In this document: piece after piece, positions 34,925 through 42,981 of the stretch
Position numbering within the stretch: position 1 is the first letter of the stretch
How the letters are laid out: every line of letters starts with the position of its first letter
Assembly (NCBI RefSeq): GCF_002159915.1
Contig: NZ_NFJP01000001.1
Coordinates: 248,001-312,000, forward strand
Reading direction: 5' to 3'
Origin: Gordonibacter sp. An230
GTDB taxonomy: Bacteria; Actinomycetota; Coriobacteriia; Coriobacteriales; Eggerthellaceae
Length of the DNA stretch: 64,000 nucleotides
Position numbers and translations under genes: made by a program
Notes under the pieces: model-generated
The model's database searches: none
The model's input: only the letters and a program-made list of their open reading frames with translations
Told to the model about the DNA's origin: nothing

Positions 34925-35881
34925 ATGAAAGAAGCAGACACATTGCCGGACGCTCCCAGCGCCCATCTCGCCGCAGCATCCTACCGACGCCGGACGGGCG
35001 CGCGCCCGTCCGGCGCTCTGCGCTCTGATTCGGTCGTTTCCGCGGCTTCTTCCCCATCTGAGGTCTTCGCACGTTCCGCGCCTTCGCCCGCATCCGCTGC
35101 GACAGTGCAACCTTCTCCCTCCGTGTCGTCTCCCGCTCTTGCGCATGGCTGGACGCCTTCCCAGTTCAAGCCGCGCGACGGCGCCGGTATGCGCGCGGCG
35201 GGCCGCGAGACGGCGAGCGCTTCGGCCAGCGCTGCGAACAAAAAGCGCAACGTGCGCGAGTACACGTTGGGCGAAGAGGTGGCTAACTCCGTGACGCATG
35301 GCCTAGGCGCGCTTTTGGCCATCGCCGCCATCCCCGTTCTCGTGGTGCGTTCCTTGGAAAGCGGGGGCGGTGTCTACTTGTTCGCCGCGCTTGTCTACAC
35401 GCTCACGATGCTGCTCGAGTACACCATGTCCACGCTCTATCATGCCATAGCGGCGGACAAGGCGAAGCGCGTGTTCAAGGTGCTCGACCACAGCTGCATT
35501 TACTTGTTTATCGCAGGCTCGTATACGCCGTTCTGCCTCATTTCGCTCGCTCCGTACGGCGGCGGGTGGCTGTGCCTGATCGTGTGGGCGCTTGCGCTGG
35601 CAGGGGTGGCGTGCGAGGCGTTCTGGGTGTTCCGCCCGCGTTGGATATCGGCCGTGCTGTACTTGCTCCTGGGCTGGTGCGTCGTGTGGTTCTTGCCGTC
35701 GCTTTTGGAGGCTGTTCCAGCGACGGGGTTGTGGCTGCTCGTAGTTGGCGGCGTGTGCTACTCCATCGGGTGCGTCTTCTACGTGTTGAAGAGGTTTCCC
35801 TACATGCATTCCATATTCCATCTCTGGGTTCTGGCCGGAAGCATCTTGCAGTTTTTGGCCATCGCGTTGTACGTTATGTGA
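34925..35881 (+). CDS. Hemolysin III / PAQR family membrane protein
   Basis: The C-terminal 215 residues form a seven-helix HlyIII protein: EYTLGEEVANSVTHGLGALL, MSTLYHAI (first zinc-site histidine), KVLDHSCIYLFIAGSYTPFC and FPYMHSIFHLWVLAG (paired histidines). Family members are linked to membrane lipid homeostasis; the hemolysin name is historical. The first 100 or so residues are Ser/Ala/Pro-rich and unlike the family, so the true start may be downstream; the in-frame ATG at 35189 is the obvious alternative. The start at 34925 lies 4 bp after the previous stop but lacks a clear ribosome site. Confidence 0.8.
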   Translation: MKEADTLPDAPSAHLAAASYRRRTGARPSGALRSDSVVSAASSPSEVFARSAPSPASAATVQPSPSVSSPALAHGWTPSQFKPRDGAGMRAAGRETASASASAANKKRNVREYTLGEEVANSVTHGLGALLAIAAIPVLVVRSLESGGGVYLFAALVYTLTMLLEYTMSTLYHAIAADKAKRVFKVLDHSCIYLFIAGSYTPFCLISLAPYGGGWLCLIVWALALAGVACEAFWVFRPRWISAVLYLLLGWCVVWFLPSLLEAVPATGLWLLVVGGVCYSIGCVFYVLKRFPYMHSIFHLWVLAGSILQFLAIALYVM

Positions 35882-35992
35882 GCGGGTGCGTGCGCAAGCG
35901 CGCGGGCATGACAGCCCCACGACCGTCGCAGAGGCAGGGGGCCGCTGCGACGTAAGCGCTCGAAGGGGGCGCTCCGTCCGCTCACGAAGGAG

Positions 35993-37345
35993 ATGAACGA
36001 ATCGCTCATGGACATTTGGATAAGCATCGTCGTAACGGTCGTACTCGTCTTGGTTAACGGGTACTTCTCGATGTCGGAAATGGCGCTGGTCAACGCCAAG
36101 CAGGTGTTGCTGCAGCACGAGGCTGAGGAGGGGGACAAGCGGGCAGGGCGCGCGCTTTCGCTCGCAGCCGACTCCGGCCAGTTCCTTGCAACCATTCAAG
36201 TGGCCATCACGCTCGTCGGGTTCTTCGCCTCGGCTGCTGCCGCCACGAACCTCTCCGAACCGTTTTCCGCTTGGCTGTCAGGTTTGGGGGTGCAGTGGCT
36301 CGCGGTCATCGCTCCTGGGCTGGCACCTGTTCTCATCACGCTCGTGGTGTCGTATTTGAGCATCGTCGTGGGAGAGCTCGTGCCCAAGCGCATCGCGCTG
36401 GCCGACGCCGAACGCGTGAGCAAAACGGTGGCCGGCCCGCTCATGGTGTTCCAAAAGATCGCCTCTCCGTTGGTGGCCCTCACCTCGGTTTCGGCGAACG
36501 GCCTTGCGCGTGCGCTGGGCATCAAAGATGCCGACGAGCGCCAGAGCGTGTCCGAAGAGGAGATCAAGTTCATGGTCACCGACAACGACGAGTTGCTCGA
36601 CGACGAGAAGCGCATGATCCATGACATCATCGATCTCGGCGACATGTCCGTTCACGAGATCATGCAGCCGCGCGTGGACATGATCCTCGTCGAGGACGTC
36701 GAAACGGTGCGCCAAGCCATGGAGCGCATGCGCGGCACGGGCTATTCGCGCCTTCCCGTGTACCATGAGGATATCGATCGCATCGTGGGCATTGTCACCT
36801 ACAAAGATCTCATCGCTCCGCTTATGGACGGACGGGAGAATGAGCCGGTTGCGGCACATGCTTACGAGGCCATGTTCGTGCCCGAGACAAAGGACATATT
36901 CCCGCTTCTGGCGGAGATGCAAACGAATCGGCAACAGATGGCCATCGTCGTGGACGAGTACGGCGGCACCGATGGTTTAATTACCGTCGAGGATATCCTT
37001 GAGGAAATCGTCGGCGAGATCGTGGACGAGACGGATCGCGAAAGCCCGTTCGTCAAGCAAGTGAGCGACACGGCGTGGGTGGTGGACGGAAGGTTTGCCG
37101 TCGAGGACGCCGAAGAGCTGGGATGGCCCGTTGCGGAATCGCCCGATTACGAGACGATCGCCGGTTGGTTCATGAGCATGCTCGATTCGGTTCCCCAGAT
37201 GGGCGACGAGTTTCGTATCGGTGGATACTGCTTCAAGATCCAGTCCATGCGCCGTCGCCGCATTCTGACGGTGCGCGTGGAACGTTTGAGCTGCCCAGAT
37301 GCTTCATGCGCTGATGATGACGCGGTTGTTCGGGGGGATGAGTGA
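35993..37345 (+). CDS. CNNM/CorC-type (HlyC/CorC, TlyC) CBS-domain membrane protein
   Basis: The 450-aa protein has an N-terminal CNNM domain with about four helices (VNGYFSMSEMALVNAKQVLL, QVAITLVGFFASA, IVVGELVPKRIAL), two CBS domains (MQPRVDMILVEDVETVRQAM, RLPVYHEDIDRIVGIVTYKD; MAIVVDEYGGTDGLITVEDI) and a C-terminal CorC_HlyC domain. Such proteins are implicated in magnesium or sodium-coupled ion transport. The start is uncertain: the ATG at 35993 touches AAGGAG with no spacing, and the ATG at 36008 is 15 nt from it. The stop overlaps the next start. Confidence 0.88.
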   Translation: MNESLMDIWISIVVTVVLVLVNGYFSMSEMALVNAKQVLLQHEAEEGDKRAGRALSLAADSGQFLATIQVAITLVGFFASAAAATNLSEPFSAWLSGLGVQWLAVIAPGLAPVLITLVVSYLSIVVGELVPKRIALADAERVSKTVAGPLMVFQKIASPLVALTSVSANGLARALGIKDADERQSVSEEEIKFMVTDNDELLDDEKRMIHDIIDLGDMSVHEIMQPRVDMILVEDVETVRQAMERMRGTGYSRLPVYHEDIDRIVGIVTYKDLIAPLMDGRENEPVAAHAYEAMFVPETKDIFPLLAEMQTNRQQMAIVVDEYGGTDGLITVEDILEEIVGEIVDETDRESPFVKQVSDTAWVVDGRFAVEDAEELGWPVAESPDYETIAGWFMSMLDSVPQMGDEFRIGGYCFKIQSMRRRRILTVRVERLSCPDASCADDDAVVRGDE

Positions 37346-38376
37346 CTCAGGAGAAACGGCTCTATCGTTCGCGTGACGCGCTTTTGGGAGGCGTGTGCGC
37401 TGGCGTGGCCGAGTACTTCGACGTGGACCCGGTGGTCACCCGCATTCTCGCGGTGGTGTTCGCGATCGCGTCGGCCGGAGTTCTGGGCGTGGCGTATGTG
37501 GCGATGTGGGCGGTTTTGCCAAAGGAGCCCGAGAAGGTTGCTCCGGTTGAGGTGGAACCGCAGTCGGTGCGCTCCGAAACGTACGGAGAGGTTGATGCGT
37601 CTGTTGCTCGCGGCCGTGCCGATCAAGGTACGGACGCGCAGGAGATGAGTCCGGCTCAGCTGGCCGCATGGCGTTACACGAGCGCCGCGCACGTGTCGCC
37701 CCCGCCGCCTCCTGCAGTTATCTCCGCAGGGGCGATGCCACCTGCGGGTGGTGGCGTTGCGGGCGCGATGCCGTATTCGGTGACGCCCTCGCAGCCGACG
37801 GGCGCCCCAACAGCCCCCGTCGGCGCCCCTCCTCAGCCCGTTGCGGCCCCGACGGGGCCCGTTTCTCCTCCTAAGGAGCCATCGGCGGCAGCTGTGAAGG
37901 GGGCGTTGTGGCTGGGGTCGTTCCTGCTGTTCTTCGGTGTGACATCTTTGGTGGTCACGTTCGTGGAGGGCGTGTCGTGGTGGCAGTATTGGCCGCTCAT
38001 CTTCGTCATCTTGGGTATCGTGCGCATGGTGGTGCCGGCCAAGCCGGGGCGTCGGGCGCGGCATTTCGTCGGCGGCTTGGTGTGCTTCTGCGTGGGCGGA
38101 ACGTTGCTGCCTATGAGTCTCGGCGTGGCAGGGTGGCAGTCGCTCGGGCTAATGCTAGTGGGCCTATGGCCTGTGCTGCTCATGGTGGCGGGATTGTTCA
38201 TACTGGGATGCGCGCTTAAGTCTCCCCTGCTCACGTTGCTTGCGGGTGCGTTTTTCGCGGCGTTTTGCGTGGCCGGTCTCGTCTGGTATGCGGTGCCCGG
38301 TGCGACTGAGCAGATCGTGATCTCTGCGCCATACGGTCGCAGCTACTACATTGATATTCTCCCGTGGCTTGACTGA
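37342..38376 (+). CDS. PspC-domain membrane protein
   Basis: The 344-aa product starts with a PspC domain (RLYRSRDALLGGVCAGVAEY, FDVDPVVTRILAVVFAIASA, AMWAVLPKE). Residues 65-190 are a Pro/Ala/Gly linker with several PTGAP-like repeats, and about five more helices follow, including WWQYWPLIFVILGIVRMVVP, a stretch common in PspC-associated proteins. PspC proteins sense envelope stress. The GTG start overlaps the CorC-type stop by 4 nt (GTGA) with GGGGATGAG upstream. Confidence 0.82.
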   Translation: MTQEKRLYRSRDALLGGVCAGVAEYFDVDPVVTRILAVVFAIASAGVLGVAYVAMWAVLPKEPEKVAPVEVEPQSVRSETYGEVDASVARGRADQGTDAQEMSPAQLAAWRYTSAAHVSPPPPPAVISAGAMPPAGGGVAGAMPYSVTPSQPTGAPTAPVGAPPQPVAAPTGPVSPPKEPSAAAVKGALWLGSFLLFFGVTSLVVTFVEGVSWWQYWPLIFVILGIVRMVVPAKPGRRARHFVGGLVCFCVGGTLLPMSLGVAGWQSLGLMLVGLWPVLLMVAGLFILGCALKSPLLTLLAGAFFAAFCVAGLVWYAVPGATEQIVISAPYGRSYYIDILPWLD

Positions 38377-38765
38377 AGTCTCGGTCCCCTGCGCTAAACT
38401 TGGACGTCGTGGCGGAAAGGACATCCACCCTGAATGCGTGCGGATGGGCGGGATGGCATCGTGCGCGGGCTAGACGCGCCTTCGCTCGTCGTATGCACGC
38501 TCGATGCGTGAGGGCGGCAAGGCGGCGTCCGGGTGACGAAGCATCGAGAGCGGTGCGCGAGCGCTCGAGGAGCAGATGATCGGCCTGGTTTTGGCCGCCG
38601 GCCGGCTTGGGTCGCCCTCCTTTGTTTCAGGTGCGTTTGCCGCGAGGCGATCTGCACAATTCGTTCGCTGTTCCGGCTGCTGCATTGAGGGTGTTACGAT
38701 CTGCGGAAACAAAATGAATTCATCTGTCAAGCGAACAAACCATGAAGGGCCTCTTCACACTTTTT

Positions 38766-38794
38766 TGCCCTAAAGGGGCACTCTCCGCTAGAAT
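38766..38794 (+). promoter_or_regulatory. Promoter of the secreted wall-hydrolase-like gene
   Basis: TTGCCC (38766-38771) and TAGAAT (38789-38794) are separated by 17 bp. The leader of about 110 nt contains ACCGCttcgGCGGT (38861-38874), a UUCG tetraloop hairpin. The rest of 38377-38765 shows no gene. Confidence 0.6.
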
Positions 38795-38911
38795 ATCTGC
38801 GGTCACAACAGCATAACGCCCTTCCGGCAGCAATCCCTCTAACAATCAACCACGCTGTCAACCGCTTCGGCGGTATGGAGTCGTGTGCTGCGAAACGAAA
38901 GGTACGGTATT

Positions 38912-39721
38912 TTGGTCGCCAAGCGTCCAGTAAAATGGAACACGAGCCTTGCCGCGAAAGCGCTAGCGGTTGGATGCGCGTCATGCCTTGTTGTCGGATG
39001 CATCGGGATCGGAATCGCCTCCGCAGGCGTCGCTGCCGATTCCGATGTCGATTCGTTTGGCATCGACATGACGCGCATCGAAAATGACGAGGCTGCTTCC
39101 GACCCAGAGCCTTCCGAGGAGGCTTCTCGTGAGGCGAATGTGCTGGCAAGCGCCTCCGTTCGCGATATCTCCCAGGGCATCGCCGCCATTGAGGAGGAAG
39201 AGGAGGCCGCCCGCATCGCCGCCGAGGAGGCTGCCCGCGCTGAAGAGGAGGCGCGCATTGCTGCTGCTGAGGCTGCGAAAGCCCGGCAGCAGGCTCAAGC
39301 GGCGCGAGAGGCTGCCGCGGATGCGCTGGCCGGATTGCCCGATGTCGATTGGAGCGTAGGCGAGGAAGAATTCGTGTCGGCGTGGACGGCCCGCATCGAT
39401 GCGTATCTCGCGGGGTCGCCATTGGCGGGGCAGGGAAAGACGTTTGCGGAGGCCGCTTGGAACAACGGCGTAGATCCGCGATGGTCGCCCGCTATATCCA
39501 ACACCGAGAGTTCAAAGGGTGCGCATTGCTTCGCCCCTTACAACGCTTGGGGCTGGGGCGGCTCGGGCTGGAGCAGCTGGGAAGAGGCCATCAACGCGCA
39601 CGTGGCGGGGCTCGCATCCAGTTACGGCTACTCCATCACTTATGCGTCCGCTACGAAGTACTGCCCGCCGAACGCCGATCACTGGTTCAGCGCCACGCTC
39701 TCCCAGATGAAGCTGATCTAG
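38912..39721 (+). CDS. Secreted coiled-coil protein with lysozyme/glucosaminidase-like C-terminal domain
   Basis: The 269-aa product begins with a basic N-terminus and a hydrophobic signal segment (LAAKALAVGCASCLVVGCIG), possibly a lipoprotein. Residues about 90-150 are a Glu/Ala/Arg coiled coil (AARIAAEEAARAEEEARIAA). The C-terminal 110 residues carry SPAISNTESSKGAHCFAPYN, AWGWGGSGWSSWEEAINAHV and HWFSATLSQM, resembling glucosaminidase/transglycosylase-like domains that cut peptidoglycan; the glutamate in TESSKG is a candidate catalytic acid. I chose TTG at 38912, with AAAGG upstream; GTG at 38885 is an alternative. A very strong terminator follows. Confidence 0.7.
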   Translation: MVAKRPVKWNTSLAAKALAVGCASCLVVGCIGIGIASAGVAADSDVDSFGIDMTRIENDEAASDPEPSEEASREANVLASASVRDISQGIAAIEEEEEAARIAAEEAARAEEEARIAAAEAAKARQQAQAAREAAADALAGLPDVDWSVGEEEFVSAWTARIDAYLAGSPLAGQGKTFAEAAWNNGVDPRWSPAISNTESSKGAHCFAPYNAWGWGGSGWSSWEEAINAHVAGLASSYGYSITYASATKYCPPNADHWFSATLSQMKLI

Positions 39722-39849
39722 CGTTTCCGGATGAGTCGAACTCTTCTGCCGGTTGCTTTCTGCAGGTGTTGCCGAGGCAGAAGCGGGGTGCGGGCGGGCA
39801 AGTGGTCTTTTGCGAGGCGAGCGCGACGCAAGAACGGACAGCGGGCGAC

Positions 39850-39896
39850 GGAGTCGAGGCGGTGGGGGGCAACCCCCACCGCCTCGACTCCTTTTT
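39850..39896 (+). terminator. Very strong intrinsic terminator
   Basis: A perfect 19-bp stem (39850-39868 with 39873-39891) is closed by a GCAA tetraloop and followed by TTTTT (39892-39896). It is the clearest terminator in the window and ends transcription of the wall-hydrolase-like gene 130 bp upstream. No gene was found in the remaining part of 39722-40447. Confidence 0.92.
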
Positions 39897-40207
39897 GGGC
39901 AAGGCGTTTCGGTTCGCGTTCTCGACCAACTGGGAGGCGATCTGCGAAGAGGCGCACCTTCGCGGCTTCTCGTGCGGCCGGCGTCGACATGCTCGGTCCT
40001 TTCGCCGCGCTTTCTTGGGGCCAACGCTAAGGGATGGGAGGGCCGTTCGTTTTTGTGTGGGGAGATGCTCCGACCTCCCTCCAATCCCGGCTCCCGAGCT
40101 TCTGTCCCTCGATCCTGGCCTTCGACCCCGGTTTCCGGCTCAGATCCCCGGCCCTCGATCTCGGTTTTCGAACTCCGGCTTCCCGGGCTCGACTTTCAAA
40201 ACCGTGG

Positions 40208-40292
40208 TCCCTCGATCTCGGCTCCCCATCCCGATCCCTCGATCTCGGCTCCCAGCTTGTTGATTCCGGCTCCCCATCCCGATCCCTCGATC
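40208..40292. repeat. Short tandem-like repeats upstream of parS
   Basis: A 26-bp sequence at 40219-40244 is repeated exactly at 40267-40292, and TCCCTCGATCTCGGCTCCC occurs at 40208-40226 and 40235-40253 (27-bp period). More diverged CCCTCGATC copies occur at about 40107 and 40152. The units differ too much and are too short for a CRISPR array. Confidence 0.7.
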
Positions 40293-40333
40293 CCGGTTCC
40301 CTGTCTGCGCTCTTCCGTTGCCCCGTTGACGGA

Positions 40334-40349
40334 TGTTTCGCGTGAAACA
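40334..40349. other. parS: Near-consensus parS site
   Basis: TGTTTCGCGTGAAACA differs from the ParB-binding consensus TGTTTCACGTGAAACA at one central base. Flanking bases extend the dyad to 9-bp arms (40331-40339 and 40344-40352). It is intergenic, 98 bp before the first TrkA gene. It would load ParB/Spo0J for chromosome segregation. Confidence 0.7.
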
Positions 40350-40447
40350 TCCAGGCTTTTATGCTGTCCGTGCATGCAGGGGCTGATTGCAGTATCCTAT
40401 GCGCTGGACGAAAACGGCGCGTGCGCGCGCCCGGCGAAAGGATCGGT

Positions 40448-41113
40448 ATGAGCAATGTGATCGTCGTTGGCTGCGGTCGCGTCGGCTCCCAATTGGCGAG
40501 CATGCTGTCCGACAACGGCAGCAACGTATGCGTGATCGACCGCAACCCCGACGCGTTCGCCAATCTGGGACGGAACTTCAACGGTTCCACGGTGCAAGGC
40601 GTCGGCTTCGATGAGGAGACGCTGGTGAAGGCGGGCGTCGAGGACTGCGACGTCATGGCTGCTGTCACGCAGTTCGACAACACGAATCTCATGTGCGCCG
40701 AGGTGGGCAGCAGGCTGTTTGGCGTGCCGCACGTCATCGCCCGTCTGTACAATCCCGATCATGAGCGCGCTTACATGCAGCTGGGTATCGACTACGTGTG
40801 CGGCACATCGCTTGTGGCCGAAGACGTGTTCAGCAAGATCGTGTCCGGCCACGGGGCGCACCTCGACACGTTCGGCGAGTTCGAAGTGCTGCGCTTCTCG
40901 CTCGACCTCAGTTGGCGCGAGGGGGACAAGCGCACCATTCGCGTGTCCGAGATAGAGCGCGATCACGATATCCGCATCATCGCGTTCGAGCGCGGCGACG
41001 GTTCGGCCAGCTCCATCCCCACGCGCGACTCCATTCTCTATAACGGCGACTCGGTGCTCGTGTGCGTGCGTCATGAGCTGATAGAGTCGTTTTCAAAGTA
41101 CGTGCAGGATTGA
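40448..41113 (+). CDS. TrkA-family potassium uptake regulatory protein, first of a pair
   Basis: The 221-aa protein has an RCK NAD-binding domain (VIVVGCGRVGSQLASMLSDN, VCVIDRNPDAFANL, GVGFDEETLVKAGVEDCD, VMAAVTQFDNTNLMCAEVG) and a C-terminal TrkA_C-like domain (DSILYNGDSVLVCVRHELIE). Such proteins gate Trk/Ktr potassium channels according to NAD(H) or ATP. The start at 40448 has GAAAGGA upstream. A second TrkA gene follows after 255 bp, as in the CeoB/CeoC pairs of actinobacteria. No TrkH/KtrB pore gene is in the window. Confidence 0.88.
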   Translation: MSNVIVVGCGRVGSQLASMLSDNGSNVCVIDRNPDAFANLGRNFNGSTVQGVGFDEETLVKAGVEDCDVMAAVTQFDNTNLMCAEVGSRLFGVPHVIARLYNPDHERAYMQLGIDYVCGTSLVAEDVFSKIVSGHGAHLDTFGEFEVLRFSLDLSWREGDKRTIRVSEIERDHDIRIIAFERGDGSASSIPTRDSILYNGDSVLVCVRHELIESFSKYVQD

Positions 41114-41368
41114 TGGTTTCGGTGTTCCGGCGATCGGAGGGCGGTTCTTCGCAGCGAGCGGGCTCGCCCCTTTCGCATCGACTTGTTTTTCCGTACGCGT
41201 AGCTCGCGCAAAGCGCTTTTGCGCGAGCGCGTGGAGAGGGATTGGACGGAGCGCCGACTCGCTTGGCGTGCGAGGCGGCCTCGGCCGTGACGTTCGCCTT
41301 TTGAGGTTGCCGACGGAGGCGCTCGACGATTGCGTCGGACGGGCGGTTCGCAGCAGAAAGGAACGGCT

Positions 41369-42046
41369 ATGTACATTGTGATCGCAGGAGGCGGCAAGAT
41401 CGGCGAGTACCTTGCGAGCGTGCTGCTTTCGAGTGGTAACGACGTGGCGGTGATCGAGAAGGACCTCGCTACGGCGGATCGCCTGTCGGTGGTACTGCAA
41501 GGTCGCTATCTCGTTATTCGCGGCGACGGATGCGATTCGAAGTATCAGGAGGATGCGGGTATTCGTCGCGCCGACGTGTTCGTGGCCACCACTGGCCAGG
41601 ACGACAACAACCTCGTGTCGTGCGAGATCGCGCAGCGCGTGTTCAACGTGCCGCGCTGCATTGCGCGCGTGAACAGCCCTAAGAACCTTCGTATCTTCAA
41701 GGAGGTGGGCATCGAATGCGTATCGTCAACCACGCTCATCGCGAACCTTATCGAAGAGGAGACGCTTCTGGGCAGCATGAGCGTGGCCTCGTCGCTGACG
41801 CACGGTAACGTGGTGCTGGCCGAAATCGTTGTTCCGCGCATGCGCCACCATTCCAACGAGGACGGTATCCTCGCATCGTCCATTCCCATGCCGCCGAACA
41901 GCCTCATCGCCGCTGTGTCGCCCAAGGACGATGACAACGTGGAAGTGGTGAGTGAGGATTCGGTGCTCTATCCGGGCGACAAGGCGATTGTCGTGGTGGA
42001 TACCGAGGTGCTCGATCAGGTGCGCGCCCTGTTCAAGTCGCTATAG
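41369..42046 (+). CDS. TrkA-family potassium uptake regulatory protein, second of a pair
   Basis: The 225-aa protein has an RCK N-terminal domain (YIVIAGGGKIGEYLASVLLS, VAVIEKDLATADRLS, VIRGDGCDSKYQEDAGIRRA, VFVATTGQDDNNLVSCEIAQ) and a C-terminal TrkA_C domain (EDSVLYPGDKAIVVVDTEVL). It is only distantly similar to its neighbour, which suggests that the two subunits form a hetero-assembly. The ATG at 41369 has AAAGGA upstream; codons back to 41330 are not likely translated. Confidence 0.88.
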   Translation: MYIVIAGGGKIGEYLASVLLSSGNDVAVIEKDLATADRLSVVLQGRYLVIRGDGCDSKYQEDAGIRRADVFVATTGQDDNNLVSCEIAQRVFNVPRCIARVNSPKNLRIFKEVGIECVSSTTLIANLIEEETLLGSMSVASSLTHGNVVLAEIVVPRMRHHSNEDGILASSIPMPPNSLIAAVSPKDDDNVEVVSEDSVLYPGDKAIVVVDTEVLDQVRALFKSL

Positions 42047-42097
42047 AGGCTTGCGTCTAGCCATTTTCGAATCTGCGTTGCGCTTCCGTTCAGGAGG

Positions 42098-42610
42098 CTA
42101 TCGAGCCGCAGCCAGCTCCTCAAGGGCTTCGGGAGGGGTGTGGGCGCACGTGCCGTCACCCAGCGCGATCACTTGCACGGGATCGCCGGGCTTCACCTCT
42201 CCGCCCTCCAACGCCACGAAGAACACGCCCTCGCGGGGGAAGATGCAGTCGCCGGCCAGGTGGTAGATGGCGCACTTCGTGTGGCACACTTTGCCGATCT
42301 GCGAGAGCTCCAAGACCGCCCCGCCTACGCGCAAACGCGTGCCCAGCGGCAATGACAGCAGGTCGATACCCTCGGTGGTGACGTTCTCCGCGAAATCGCC
42401 CTCGGCCACGTCAAGGCCCATGGCTCGCGCCTTTTCGATGGACTCCCACGCCAAAAGCGAAACCTGTCGGTGCCAGTCGCCGGCGTGCGCATCGCCCGCC
42501 ATGCCGCGGTTCTCCTCGATGGTGGCACCGTTCGCGCACGGCGTCTTGCGTCCGCCCTTGCATCGTGACACGTTGACGGATCGGACGCTCCCCGCCGCTA
42601 GATTCTCCAT
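42098..42610 (-). CDS. MOSC-domain protein
   Basis: The 170-aa product is a stand-alone MOSC domain: VNVSRCKGGRKTPC near the start, GMAGDAHAGDWHRQVSLLAW, GDFAENVTTEGIDLLSLPLG and IGKVCHTKCAIYHLAGDCIF, with the conserved cysteine region. MOSC domains carry sulfur for molybdenum-cofactor sulfuration or related trafficking. No other molybdenum cofactor genes are nearby. Start at 42610 with AAGGAAGGG upstream; it is convergent with the TrkA genes. Confidence 0.85.
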   Translation of the reverse strand: MENLAAGSVRSVNVSRCKGGRKTPCANGATIEENRGMAGDAHAGDWHRQVSLLAWESIEKARAMGLDVAEGDFAENVTTEGIDLLSLPLGTRLRVGGAVLELSQIGKVCHTKCAIYHLAGDCIFPREGVFFVALEGGEVKPGDPVQVIALGDGTCAHTPPEALEELAAAR

Positions 42611-42697
42611 GGCGCCACCCTTCCTTAAAACATAGCAACTCAGTAGGAATAATGATACTCGATTAAGAATAAAGACGTCAAGCGCTACCGCTGTTGC

Positions 42698-42817
42698 TAG
42701 CAGAGAAATCGATTTATGAACGATTTTTCGAGGCGGTTTTAACGCCTGCCGATCATAACACCAGGTTGCGAAAAGTTAGTCGAAGCCCTTTTCGTTCATA
42801 AGTCGATTTTTCTGCTA
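42698..42817. repeat. 120-bp element bounded by 26-bp inverted repeats
   Basis: Positions 42698-42723 match the reverse complement of 42792-42817 at 24 of 26 bases and enclose 68 bp that contain a second small hairpin (AGGCG/CGCCT, about 42731-42747). The arms contain CTTATGAACGAAAAG-like sequence, shared with the weaker repeat at 3498-3649. It is AT-rich relative to the genome, lies between the MOSC gene and purB, and has no reading frame. It could be a MITE-like element or a structured RNA. The remaining sequence to purB holds no gene. Confidence 0.65.
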
Positions 42818-42981
42818 AGGTAAAAGTGCGGGCGGCTACAAGCATTGCGCCACCGTTGCGGAGGTGCTGGCACAGGACGACGAACGCGCCGCCCCTCGGC
42901 GCTTTCCGTGAAAATACGCCAGGGGGGTGCCGTATACGGTAAGCTAAGACCATCAGGCGGAATAGGGTGAAAGGGACCGGC

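Noticed and set aside
38795-38911. Cyclic di-AMP (ydaO-type) riboswitch ahead of the wall-hydrolase-like gene
   Set aside because: The leader is only about 115 nt and lacks the conserved purine-rich motifs of that class; only a UUCG hairpin is visible.
40100-40300. Possible CRISPR array
   Set aside because: The units are imperfect, without regular unique spacers, and no cas gene is nearby.
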